This document shows positions 56,301-64,000 of a DNA stretch of 64,000 nt, one piece after another (positions within the stretch are counted from its first letter, which is position 1; the number at the start of each line of letters is the position of its first letter). Origin of the DNA: Dendronephthya gigantea (lineage: Eukaryota > Cnidaria > Anthozoa > Malacalcyonacea > Nephtheidae); contig NW_021163011.1 in assembly GCF_004324835.1 (NCBI RefSeq), forward strand, positions 1,736,001-1,800,000, written 5' to 3'. The position numbers and the translations under genes were made by a program. Under the pieces are notes generated by a model, which was given only the letters and a program-made list of their open reading frames with translations, was not told the origin of the DNA and ran no database searches.

Positions 56301-57604
56301 TTCTTTTAAGGATAAGACAATGTTTTGTGGCAATATTTTCATTTTAAAAATTTTCATTCCGGCAATTATTTAGGGAAAAATCGAGTTAACCCTCGAGTTG
56401 CTTGAAGAGGAGGATGCCAAAGCATCACCAGTCGGCAAAGGGCAGTCTGAACCAAATCGGAATCCAATGTTGACAAAACCACGGTAAGTTAAACCAAACG
56501 TCCAAAAATAACCTAACACGGCAGTTGCGGTTCGGTCGCGGTACCTTCGCAGTGGCCGTTCGCTTCCAAACGAAATGTTATGAACAGCTCAGAAGGACAA
56601 CACAATAACCAAATCGAAAAAATCGTACGAAATGTCTGTCAAACCGAGTTAGGCCGAGGTCTAACCTCCGTCTCACTGCGGTTAGACCTCGGTTCAACCG
56701 TGATCAGACCGAGATTTGACCAGGTTAACCGCGGTTTTTGTTAGGTTTTTCTGGACAGTAGGCCTACTTATAGCAATTAAGGGTCAAATTAGCTAGAAGA
56801 AAAAAAATCTATTCACAAACTATACATAGGATGCTGTCGTTGCCAAAATGGTTTCCCCGGCAAATACGTCTTATTGTGCAAATCGGTCACTTTATAAGAA
56901 AGTATAGTCCCTTGAAACCGAGTCTCTTGAAATTTGCATGTAAATTATGTTAATGTAAATTATTCATCCGTGATTTTGGTAGAAATCGATTTGGTAGATT
57001 TCGGTACAACTTGGGGATTATATAACTGGTGTGAGTTAGCCAGCTCTTGCCAGAACTGTTCATGCACAATGGGTGATTTTGGAGTTGGTTATACTATGAT
57101 AAAAAATTAAGTTTATTTCAGAAAATCATATGTGATACATGCCGGTCAGATATGTTTGTAGTCTGGAGTGAAGCAAAAAGCAAACTATTCTATTAATTTT
57201 TGAACTTTTTGACTTAGAAATTCGAAAGACAATTTTCTATTGAAAATAAAAATATATCATCCTAGAATAAGATAGAACCAAATGAATTAATAAGACCCAG
57301 TCTTTGTTCGTTTTCAGCCGTCCTGAGACATCATTCTTGTGGATATTGAATCCGTGGAAATCGTTCCGATACGTTATATGGCATCATTTTAAGTGGTATT
57401 TCGTCGGAGGAATTATTTTAATACTCATTGTACTTCTCTTTGCTTTATTCATCTATTCTGCCCCGGTAAGTAATCGTATGCATACATATATGCAGACAGT
57501 TATTAGGTTATAGTATTATGCAGTTGTTTCTTTGTTTGATGCTAATCAATTTTTAAATTTCTTCCACGCAGGGATATTCGGTTAAAAAATTATTTAATAC
57601 CTGA
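24914..57604 (+). CDS. Type I ferlin (dysferlin/myoferlin-like), complete, 61 coding exons
   Basis: Large tail-anchored membrane protein with several C2 domains that drives calcium-triggered vesicle fusion and membrane repair. I joined 61 GT-AG exons, all in frame, to 6,177 nt (2,058 residues), almost exactly the length of vertebrate dysferlin and myoferlin. Order: C2A (about 1-140), C2B (200-295), FerI (300-365), C2C (372-490), FerA (625-755), FerB (756-830), nested DysF (890-1060), C2D (1105-1270), C2E (1287-1390), C2F (1525-1660), C2G (1780-1905) and one transmembrane helix (2023-2046) with a ten-residue tail. DysF domains place it in type I. C2C (partly), C2D, C2F and C2G keep the acidic calcium loops; C2A, C2B and C2E do not. 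Start: ATG at 24914, first in its exon. Stop: TGA at 57602-57604. Introns run from about 100 bp to 1.8 kb and carry many small transposons, none of which touches an exon. Exon coordinates are in the domain entries that follow. Confidence 0.95.
26414..26490. repeat. Short tandem repeat (GTCGGTGATGTCGGCTTC type)
   Basis: Alternating GTCGGTGAT, GTCGGTGTT and GTCGGCTTC units of 9 bp, about eight in a row, in ferlin intron 1. The open frame it produces on the minus strand (Arg/His-rich) is an artefact. Confidence 0.85.
26514..26650. repeat. 52-bp tandem repeat, 2.6 copies
   Basis: AATTGTGTAACTC begins units at 26514, 26566 and 26618; each unit contains AAAGTGAATATTTTGAA and AATAAAACTTTACTTCT. Copies are nearly identical, so the duplication is recent. 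Ferlin intron 1. Confidence 0.9.
28871..29130. repeat. Solo palindromic end of the Penelope-like element in ferlin intron 6
   Basis: TA tract (28871-28890), terminal motif in reverse (28891-28918), TCTAATTAGAATTGCATATG palindrome, terminal motif forward (29047-29074), TA tract, then a T-run. The central loop is the reverse complement of that in the 23.1-kb copy, so the two lie in opposite orientation. No coding part is present. Confidence 0.85.
32359..32507. repeat. Inverted-repeat element just after a ferlin splice donor
   Basis: Arms CCACTTCAACCGTATCGTA and the mirror of TACGATAGGGTTGAAGTGG, extended by ACGTAGCGTAT-type sequence. It starts about 9 bp after the exon 13 donor at 32350. The flanks look like TTA or TAA. 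A MITE of about 150 bp. Confidence 0.7.
33228..35829 (+). other. Ferlin exons 15-21: C2C
   Basis: Exons 33228-33310, 33637-33671, 34051-34104, 34367-34435, 34520-34563, 34804-34880 and 35729-35829. Readable parts: FTLKVYKAVDIPQMDHENL, DCADPYCIFSFAGMQ, KYDSRSPLFNEQLNISF, LKIQLLDRSD, DDYIGTIYLPVSHIS, then the conserved tail FLPTFGPCFVNMYGSPREY. Acidic residues in loops 1 and 3 suggest at least partial calcium binding. Confidence 0.9.
35079..35484. repeat. 406-bp inverted-repeat element with TAA duplication
   Basis: Ends GGCCCCGTCCACACTAATGC and the mirror of GCATTAGTGTGGACAAGGCC; TAA flanks both sides. The interior is full of AAAACG/CGTTTT words, including a second inner CCGTCCACACTAAAACG. A MITE in ferlin intron 20. 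Confidence 0.85.
36307..36518. repeat. Inverted-repeat element, family A copy 2 (TAA duplication)
   Basis: Ends AGGCCATGTTACACAGTGCA and the mirror of CGTGTAACAGGGCCT, TAA on both sides, with the same GCAATTTTTCTTGCAAC and GAATTGCATTGCAAG interior as the copies at 23677 and 39476. Ferlin intron 22. Confidence 0.85.
39476..39667. repeat. Inverted-repeat element, family A copy 3 (TAA duplication)
   Basis: Ends GTCCTGTTACGTGGTGCAAC and the mirror of ACCGTGTAACAGGGCCT, TAA on both sides. Ferlin intron 28. Confidence 0.85.
41148..43710 (+). other. Ferlin exons 31-35: nested DysF domain
   Basis: Exons 41148-41227, 41753-41870, 42310-42439, 43053-43192 and 43525-43710. Trp/Arg stacking motifs typical of DysF: APEGWQFKGDW, VFENEYRYVPGGVW, KKGWKWVQRKWMTDEDRAVD, GWEYTVDASYG, FCRRKRWIRERVV, DGWEYALTF and YIVRRKRLRKM. 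The repeated GWEY and RRKRW signatures show the inner domain inserted in the outer one. Confidence 0.92.
41260..41327. repeat. (TA)n microsatellite in ferlin intron 31
   Basis: About 68 bp of pure AT dinucleotides. It has no Penelope terminal motif, so it is a plain microsatellite. Confidence 0.95.
44122..45630 (+). other. Ferlin exons 36-40: C2D
   Basis: Exons 44122-44170, 44484-44561, 44708-44889, 45214-45360 and 45532-45630. LICQLRAYIFQGRNLLPSD and PDGLADPFVRLSF form loop 1 with several Asp. KLNPTWNQMLV and LELFDWDPVGKNEFLGR form loop 3 with the D-x-D pair. All expected calcium ligands are present. Confidence 0.93.
45043..45168. repeat. 126-bp inverted-repeat element in ferlin intron 38
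   Basis: AATAGACACTTCCCGAATTT at the left is mirrored by AAATTCGGGAAGTGTCTATT at the right. The loop contains a second weaker symmetry (ATTGTTTGTGGG against TATTGTTTTGTGTG). A small MITE. Confidence 0.8.
46815..46919. repeat. Inverted-repeat element, family B copy 1
   Basis: AGCCCCGTTTACACTACACT at the left is mirrored by AGTGTAGTGTAAATGGGGCT at the right; inner parts have GGCACGG and AAAATGGGTACCCG. About 105 bp, almost a perfect foldback, in ferlin intron 42. Confidence 0.85.
47567..47617. repeat. Short AGTACCA direct repeats
   Basis: Four occurrences of TAGTACCA-like words within about 50 bp in ferlin intron 43; low-complexity, no function suggested. Confidence 0.5.
49461..50255. repeat. 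795-bp inverted-repeat element with TTAA flanks
   Basis: Ends AGTGCTACTGCAACGAAATT and the mirror AATTTCGTTGCAGTAGCACT, continuing with TTCGACCCC and GGGGTCGAA, about 35 bp near-perfect. TTAA lies on both sides (49457-49460 and 50256-50259). No transposase is visible; a non-autonomous element using TTAA targets. Ferlin intron 47. Confidence 0.85.
52087..52356. repeat. 25-bp minisatellite, about 11 copies
   Basis: Unit ACTCGTGCGCACAAGTATATAAAAA-type, with one variant unit (CTCTGCGCC) near 52195. In ferlin intron 51. The 25-bp unit is open in all three minus-strand frames, which yields long but meaningless open frames. Confidence 0.95.
56021..56104. repeat. 42-bp tandem duplication
   Basis: Two adjacent copies of a TATGTATTTTTA...TTGCATATGTACAGAAGAA unit differing by very few bases, in ferlin intron 58. 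Confidence 0.85.
56508..56752. repeat. 245-bp inverted-repeat element in ferlin intron 59
   Basis: AACCTAACACGGCAGTTGCG on the left and CCGCGGTTTTTGTTAGGTTT on the right are imperfect mirrors. An inner palindrome CCGAGGTCTAACC ... GGTTAGACCTCGG sits at about 56653-56693. It starts about 25 bp after the exon 59 donor. Confidence 0.65.
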
Positions 57605-58117
57605 TAACCGTACCCATCGATGCGCTGTCAATGGTTGACGTGTATTTTAATGTGGAAAAAGTTCTACAAAGATTTCAAAGCATCATATTCTACATGCAGG
57701 AGTAATGGATCGAACTCGTGTGAAATTGAATGCAAATGACAAATTCTTAAATTTTTATGCCATAATACACCCGTAGCAAATTCCCATGGCAATATATATA
57801 ATTATATATAATAATAACAAATGTACATGCATACGTATGTGGCATGATAGCACGCTCAAATGAGAGATCCAGTCTGGTCGGAGCTTGAAGCTTTGATTGT
57901 CGTAAGGTAAACTTACTTTATTGAAGCCTTGCACAGGTAAACATGTTCACACATACTGGAAAATTTTTAATTTGACCTGAAAATTTTGACCTGACCATGC
58001 AAAGCTCTGGTGAAGATTAAGTTTAAAGATCTTAGATTCTTATCTCTAGAATCTAAAGATTCTTATCTCTAGACTCCTATTATTATAAGAGCTCTTTAAT
58101 TGATTTCATGTCTTTAA
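57605..58117. other. Ferlin 3' region
   Basis: Presumed 3' UTR and intergenic DNA. TTCTTATCTCTAGA recurs twice at about 58038-58075. No certain poly(A) signal; ATATATAATAATAACAA occurs near 57800. Confidence 0.4.
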
Positions 58118-58274
58118 AGCCCCGTTCACACTACACTCGATTTATTAGCACGGCACGGTTAAAATGGGTACCCGTGGCTATTTCATCCGTGCCCGGAACA
58201 TGGTAGCCTGAGCACTAATTAAATTGGGCACGGGTACCCATTTTAGCCCATTTGAGTGTAGTGTAAACGGGGCT
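58118..58274. repeat. Inverted-repeat element, family B copy 2 (TAA duplication)
   Basis: AGCCCCGTTCACACTACACT at the left is mirrored by AGTGTAGTGTAAACGGGGCT at the right; TAA flanks both sides. Shares GGCACGG and AAAATGGGTACCCG with the 46.8-kb copy. Confidence 0.85.
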
Positions 58275-58341
58275 TAAATTGGTAAAGAGCAAAATAGTAA
58301 CATAGCTTAGTATAAGATCTGTTGGCTTCAGATCTAAATAT

Positions 58342-58807
58342 TCAAGTCTTTTTTTGCCCTTTGTTGCCCTTTGGTCTGGCTTTGGGAACAAGATCCTGTG
58401 CAGCGGCGACATCCTGTTCAATATACTTCTCTTTCAGTAGAGTTTTTCGATTCTCTTTTAGTTGCCTAAACTCTTTCAGGTCTCGTTCGAATTGCTCGAT
58501 GAGGTGCTCAGCCTCATGTAGAACGTTCATGATGTCAGGCGGAATTTCATACTGTCGTATTGCCCGCGAAAACTTGTGGAGCTTCTCCGAGATATGACGT
58601 TCGGCAACGATGGCATTGATGCTGGAGTTGTGCATAACACAGCAGCCTTGACATCTCGTGTCGGTTAATGAAATTTCCCATTTCGAGGTCTGATCCAAAT
58701 AGGACGAAGTGTACATGATGTACATCACGGCGAAAGTTGTGATGACGGATTGAAATACTAGGAGTATCTTGATGTGACGGACGCGAATTAGTTTCGTTAA
58801 AAGTTTT
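58342..58807 (-). CDS. Unrecognised single-pass membrane protein, 3' exon
   Basis: I do not recognise this gene. One exon on the minus strand is open for 154 codons from a CTTTCAG acceptor at 58808-58814 to a TGA at 58342. It begins KLLTKLIRVRH, then a hydrophobic segment LLVFQSVITTFAVMYIMY that looks like a signal anchor preceded by basic residues. A short Cys-rich patch (RCQGCCVMH) follows, then a long, charged, probably helical stretch with LHEAEHLIEQFERDLKEF and QLKENRKTLLKEKYIEQD, and a basic Lys/Gly tail. Two nucleotides of the first codon must come from an upstream exon, which I could not find; the first ATG inside this exon lies in the membrane segment. The plus/inside-basic rule suggests a type II orientation. 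The coherent composition and splice site make a real gene likely. Confidence 0.6.
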
Positions 58808-59058
58808 CTGAAAGTATAAGGAAAAAATTGGGCATGACTTTATTAATTTTGCGAAAATTAGGTTAAGCTTAAATGCAGCCTGACAATTTAGTCCTGCTAT
58901 GCAACCTTATGATAATTCCAAGAGGCCATCTTTTGTTATTGTATAGAAGCGAACATATATGAATGTATTATTCAGAATATTATTAAGTGTTGCACTTTGC
59001 AATAAATTGAGTGAAACTATAAAACGTCATTACGTCAGAGCCACATGCAGACTTGGAG

Positions 59059-59558
59059 CACTGTTTGCCGACCTCTAGATGAATAGAACAGCTGTTTAGA
59101 AATGTTCTGGCAACCGAATCTTTTACCTTGAGTATTCTACAGTCCGCCAAATTTAAAGATGCATTGATCAAAATTTTGGCCGTGTTTTCTCAACGAACTT
59201 ATAAAATCGCTCACTCATAGGAGGATTTCGATTCGGATTTTTGATGAATTGACGTGTAATATACCAGGAAATTTTGTTAAAGCCTTTAACAAAATTTCTT
59301 GGTATATTACACGTCAATTCATTAACAATCCGAATCGAAATGCTTGAATGAATTCTTGATATTAATTTTTCCTGTATATAGTCCGGATCTTTAAAAAATA
59401 TTATCAGTCTCATAAGGCAGTTCAGCCATACGAAGAATATATACACATTTGAACACAGTCAGTTGGCAGAACGTAGAAACACCCAAGGTAAGAAATTCGA
59501 TCATCAAAACGTTGCGAAACGGCTGTTCTATTGATCCAGCAGAGGTCGGCAAACAGTG
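59059..59558. repeat. 500-bp foldback element
   Basis: CACTGTTTGCCGACCTCT at the left is mirrored by AGAGGTCGGCAAACAGTG at the right. Around the centre (59223-59342) the arms are nearly perfect, with GAATTGACGTGTAATATACC against GGTATATTACACGTCAATTC. The middle parts of the arms have diverged. No coding capacity; a foldback DNA element. Confidence 0.85.
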
Positions 59559-60294
59559 GGCAAAATCCAGGGCAACGGCAATTTTTTGTGTTTTTCTTTT
59601 GCTATATGTATTTTATAGTAAAAGTTAAAGGCCATTATTGTTGAAAGTGAAATGCTAATTAGTATATATGCAAATCACCATGTCACAAATTTCTGGTATA
59701 GTCACGCGAAATTTTACCACAATCTGCTTTTTGCTTTATTTGGTTTTATTGACAATTCATAGCGACGACTGTAGGCATGCAATTTGGTAAATGATCGCTA
59801 ATCGTTTAGCTACATGCACTAGTATTCTTTCTTATTGACGTGAATTAAGACTACAGTCTACACATCTCAGCGCAGTAGAGAAAGCAGCACGACTTTAGTT
59901 TTGGTCACATTTCAGTATGAATATTAACAAATCTTACATATTGATTGATCAAATTTGACGTATTATATGCTGTTATATTCACCTTCAGGTGATGACAGCT
60001 AGTCGTTTTTTGGACTTTTCTTACAGAGATAAGCGAAAAAATGCAGCTCTTGTGTCAATTCACTTGTGCAAAAATACTAAAACTTCGTCGAGGTGCCAAA
60101 ATTCCAACTGGTTTCACTAGCGAGATATTAAAGAATGACACGAAGATTTGCATGGGAATAACCATGCCTTGTAACAAATATTAATCTCTCAGACGTCGTA
60201 TACGTTAGAGTATAGGACTGAGAGATTGAATTTTTATTTCGCTATATCGAGTCACATTAAGACCAACCGCGAGGCATGTTTCTTATAGAATTCA
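59559..60294. other. Non-coding, nothing recognised
   Basis: AT-rich sequence between the foldback element and the tandem repeat. No exon or conserved motif recognised. Confidence 0.4.
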
Positions 60295-60612
60295 CTAAAC
60301 TCGAGCGCAGTTGTATATATACCGGAAGTCCGAAACAATTCCAAACAACTTTCATATCAGATTGTATCTTACTAGATCCGCTAGCGCGAGATATGTATAA
60401 GAACGAGGCAATCCTTTCTTACAAAATGCACAAAACTCGAGAGCAGTTGTATATATATACCGGAAGTCCGAAACAATTCGACTCCGAGTGGATCATGAAC
60501 TTTCATATCACAGATTGTATCTTACTAGATCGCAAGTGCGAGATATGTATAAGAACGAAGCACTCCTTTCTTTCAAAATGCACTAGACTCGAGAGCAGTT
60601 GCATATATACTG
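60295..60612. repeat. Tandem repeat of about 140-150 bp, 2.2 copies
   Basis: Units start at ACTCGAGCGCAGTTG (60299), ACTCGAGAGCAGTTG (60437) and again near 60589. Each contains CCGGAAGTCCGAAACAATTC, GATTGTATCTTACTAGATC and GCGAGATATGTATAAGAACG. Copies differ by small indels. Confidence 0.85.
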
Positions 60613-63600
60613 GGACAATTTGACTTCCAGCGAGCTTTCTTTATATACTAACTCTTATATCATGCACTATTACAGACCTAGTATACCATGACATTATATA
60701 TATCACAGATTATATCTATTCCCGAGTGCATGTTAAATTACTACTACCATAAAATTCAGAAGGGCTAAATATATATATACTTCACTCCAGCATACCTTTT
60801 CTGAAACATCTTTCTGACAACGATTTAACAACAACGCCAGTTTTAAATATATGAATCATTCAGACATTCCGTGATGTTCTGACAAAAACACGTAAATAGC
60901 TATACAATTATGATACTGTATATACACGATCATATTATTGTGATATACAACAGGCGACGAAAGCCGACGATACTGATGATCATTTCTACCAGATCTTGCT
61001 CTGCTTCAATTTTTTTTCATTTGTTATGGAAGAGAAGTGACATCCGTTCGAGATTTTTCCAAGCTATATAATATTATCATAAATATAGTGATGTCGTTCG
61101 TAATTTTGGCATGCACCAATGCAATTAGGCAGAAAATTACAATTAAACTATACAAGCTACGCAGTGGGAGAGAATACGCTATAGACCATATGAATTTCTA
61201 GACCATAGGAATGGAAGGTCAATTATCATCAGCTTCTTTGTTGCCACAGTGAAGCGACACAATATAAGACCAGCAGGTCTCCGTGTTTCCATGGGGACAC
61301 CACTGGAACACACATTTTTTAAAAATTTTCTATGCATATACAGATGAACACTGGCAAGATGGTGTTTTTTCTTTGTTTAATTACTTCACTTCAAATGTTG
61401 ATTAAGAATCTTCAATAGACGTTCATTTCTCAATTAAGTTACAGAATGTTGAAAAGTATTATCGCTATAACGTTACCATAGTTTTAAAACGCTTTTGAAT
61501 ACCACGTTATGTGGTTCGCATAATTTATTCGAAAAATGCTTTGTGAATTAAGCTTCTAGTCTGGTTTAAAGATAATCCAAACATGATCTTAGCTGGCGTG
61601 GACAGCGTTATCGATGGTTTGAGCATTGATCTTATACGAACATATATATATATAGTTGAAATAAAATCATGCAAGTACGCATGCATGCAAGAACACTTCG
61701 CTGCACGTACGTACAAGCGTTCTAACCGGCAAAAATTCGAAACAACGAGATTTATTTGAACACAAAAGGTCTTTTGAAGCCTGACCAGAAGTCTTTAGGG
61801 CTGGTTTACTTCTAACCGTAATTGTTTGTGAACATGTCAAGATGGTTAGTGCATTGAGGATAATGCTATGCAGTGTATGTATGCATTCACAAAAGCAATT
61901 TACATACAGAGAATATTAAAGACGACGATCTTGACAATATAATTTCACATCAGTGAAAATAACTGAAAATAACGGCTAAATAAAAACCAGCCCTTATAGG
62001 TTTAAACATCTAATGAAAATTTCTAAACATCTAATCTGGTACGACAGCTGAGTGGTTCGGTGTATTAGTTAAATAGAAAGTGATTGTACAGTCATGTAAT
62101 ATTATTGTGCCGAGTTTACATTGCCTTAGAGGGACTTTAAATTTGAAGACTGCAATAATAATTGTGAGTTGGTTCAACATATAAGAGAGTTTGCCGTTCC
62201 GTTGATCGCAGACATGGTCTTTTAACAGGGATTTCAAAGGTCATGCAGAACAGGTATGAGCGAGCTTTTCAGACGGTAAATAGTGTCATGCACTATTTTA
62301 AATTCTCCTTTTCCTCGACGATGTCAATTTTTTTCTTCCCTCATATTTGCCAGAATTATGGCGTACGTTGAACGGTTGCTCCCCTATATACCATTTGCCG
62401 TCACCCGGCTTCAATGTCTCTGACCAACATCACCATCAGCAATTAAGATGCACTTAGGAAGGTGGAATATCTGACACTCCACAGTTCCAGGTATAATAAT
62501 GAGGCCAAGATCCTATGTCTCGTTTCTCGGCATTTTCGTCTTCCTGCTTGAAAAAGAGGAAGAGATTAGAGAGGGAAGATTGTATTTTGTTTCTCGTTTT
62601 AGAGTAGCAAAAAGAGATGCATGTTAATCAGGAGCTTTACAAATCCGACAATTCCCTTGACGCTATCGACAACCGTATACCGACATACACTGCAGGAAAT
62701 TTCTTTACGAGGAAATTTCTTCAAAAGAACATTATATTAATTTCTAATTCTAATTTCCTCATAATAATAATTTCTTCATTTATCAATGAAATCGATCGCC
62801 GACAATGGCGATCGCCGACCGTCGGTGACACATGAAAACCAGGCTTTAAGGCTGATTTTTATATCATTCACCGAGTTGGTGATGCTTTGCGATCCAGTGG
62901 CAGTGAACAATGAAAGCATTTTTCAAAAGGATAAAGCATTTTATGCATCAGCGACTACGAACGATGAAAATCGCCGACTGTCTGCGATTGCCGATCAAAT
63001 TGATACGCGCGAAGCTTTCAATCAGTAAATTTTTCCCGCCCCTGACATTGCTTGACCTTTTCTTGACATTAGTCAATAATTTGTATGCATGTAAATATAC
63101 ACAAATCCGATATTTTTCCTTCCTTTTATTCAGAAAGGATTTCTCTGTAAGTTATTTCGATATTTTGGCGTCCGACTTCTTCGTCCAATTGAAAAACTAA
63201 TGTAACGTTTTAGAAAAACATTTTTTTTAGCCTTTCCAAGCACTTTGTATAATTATTGGATCCCAAACTACGGACTCTTCCTACTCGTTGATTTTAGTAA
63301 AAACATTAATTAAATGCATGTAACGGGCTTATCTCTCATACCAAACACCATCTATCTTCATTGGTATGACACGTACGCCTAGACAGGAAATGCTTGAGAT
63401 TAGTTATGGCCTATCAAATTTGTGATATGCCTCAAAGGCCGTTTAACGAAAATACAGGCATTCCAGTAATCAGTTAAGAACGAGTATGTGCAATATAAGG
63501 TTCAAATTTGCTAGACTGCCTCTGTAATCGCTGATTATAGATGTATCTAGACAGCGTCCAGAAAAAGGGTATAGGTTTTTATAAGGTATATAGTTTTCTA

Positions 63601-64000
63601 TTGTGATAATGTTGAACACATGCAATTGCCGTGAACAAGTTATTTTCATCGATTGAAATAGTCCGGATATAGATTTGTCAAATCAGTCATTGTTGATGAC
63701 TGCAAAAACGTAGCACTATTCTATAAATACATTAATCACCCTGACATGTTCACAACAATTATGTCTAAATGAAAACCAGCTAGCCTAAATACTATTGATA
63801 TACAAATTTGAAAAGGTACTCTGTCCCAGCCCAGTATATATCTAGCTGTGTAAGAGCTGATAATGAAAACAGGTAAAAAAAACAAATAATTTACTCGTTT
63901 ACGCTCAGAGAGATGTCCATTGTCAGTACTCATTTCATTGATGATGAAAAAATGCTTTCTCGATCTTTGGGAAAAGATTTTCTCTTTTCTGAGTGTAGTG
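60613..64000. other. Non-coding to right edge; one possible inverted repeat
   Basis: No gene recognised on either strand. Around 62789-62822 and 62967-63000 there are GCGATCGCCGAC and GTCTGCGATTGCCGATC words that form a loose inverted repeat. The upstream exon of the 58-kb membrane protein gene could lie here but I cannot identify it. Confidence 0.35.

Larger units (their letters stand above)
53660..57604 (+). other. Ferlin exons 54-61: C2G and C-terminal membrane anchor
   Basis: Exons 53660-53755, 53870-53917, 54313-54403, 54674-54773, 55562-55776, 56374-56483, 57318-57465 and 57572-57604. C2G: YELRVIVWNTNDVQL, EMSDIFVKC, NGDGMFNYRMVFPFEYSE and LLIIEIWDNDLLSFDDFIG (Asp ligands kept). SLFDKRRVKGWWPVAG and GKIELTLELLEEEDA follow. 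RPETSFLWILNPWKSF precedes the helix YFVGGIILILIVLLFALFIY, then GYSVKKLFNT and the stop. Exon 58 has a Lys-rich insertion. Confidence 0.94.

Noticed and set aside
59168-59446. 92-codon minus-strand open frame considered as the upstream exon of the membrane protein gene
   Set aside because: It lies wholly inside the foldback element and reads across its symmetric centre.
60900-61000. CTGATGA word considered as a second hammerhead core
   Set aside because: No GAAA block or pairing stems at suitable distance.

Overview
The window is AT-rich eukaryotic DNA from an intron-rich animal, most likely a marine invertebrate. The evidence is GT-AG introns of about 0.1 to 1.8 kb, a full type I ferlin with DysF domains, an animal-type DNA polymerase alpha, and a mixed load of LINE, BEL/Pao, piggyBac, Penelope-like and short inverted-repeat elements. 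Frequent tgcatgca words, long (TA)n tracts and a juvenile-hormone-methyltransferase-like single-exon gene would suit a cnidarian or sponge, but the phylum is a guess.

Layout. At 1.7-2.7 kb on the minus strand is a three-exon calmodulin-like gene with four EF-hands. From 4.1 to 10.8 kb on the plus strand are 15 in-frame exons for the C-terminal 461 residues of the DNA polymerase alpha catalytic subunit; the N-terminal two thirds are not in the window. From 12.6 to 23.4 kb is a transposon-rich block: a decayed LINE, a broken BEL/Pao retroelement, an intact single-exon SAM methyltransferase with a decayed partial copy 1.5 kb downstream, a broken piggyBac transposon, and a Penelope-like element with YRDD reverse transcriptase, GIY-YIG endonuclease and a hammerhead-ribozyme motif overlapping its stop codon.

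From 24.9 to 57.6 kb on the plus strand is one complete ferlin gene. I reconstructed 61 coding exons that join in frame to 2,058 residues: C2A, C2B, FerI, C2C, FerA, FerB, nested DysF, C2D, C2E, C2F, C2G and a C-terminal membrane anchor. Its introns carry at least eight short inverted-repeat elements, tandem repeats and a solo end of the Penelope-like element. A minus-strand exon at 58.3-58.8 kb encodes an unrecognised single-pass membrane protein with a charged helical tail. The last 5 kb holds repeats but no gene I can support.

The genes have no evident shared pathway. The EF-hand protein and the ferlin are both calcium-linked, but nothing in the sequence ties them together. The most interesting signals are the ribozyme-bearing Penelope-like element with its palindromic tails in TA tracts, the antisense EF-hand gene directly upstream of the 5'-less polymerase gene, the duplicated and decayed methyltransferase, and several short inverted-repeat families with TAA, TA or TTAA target duplications.
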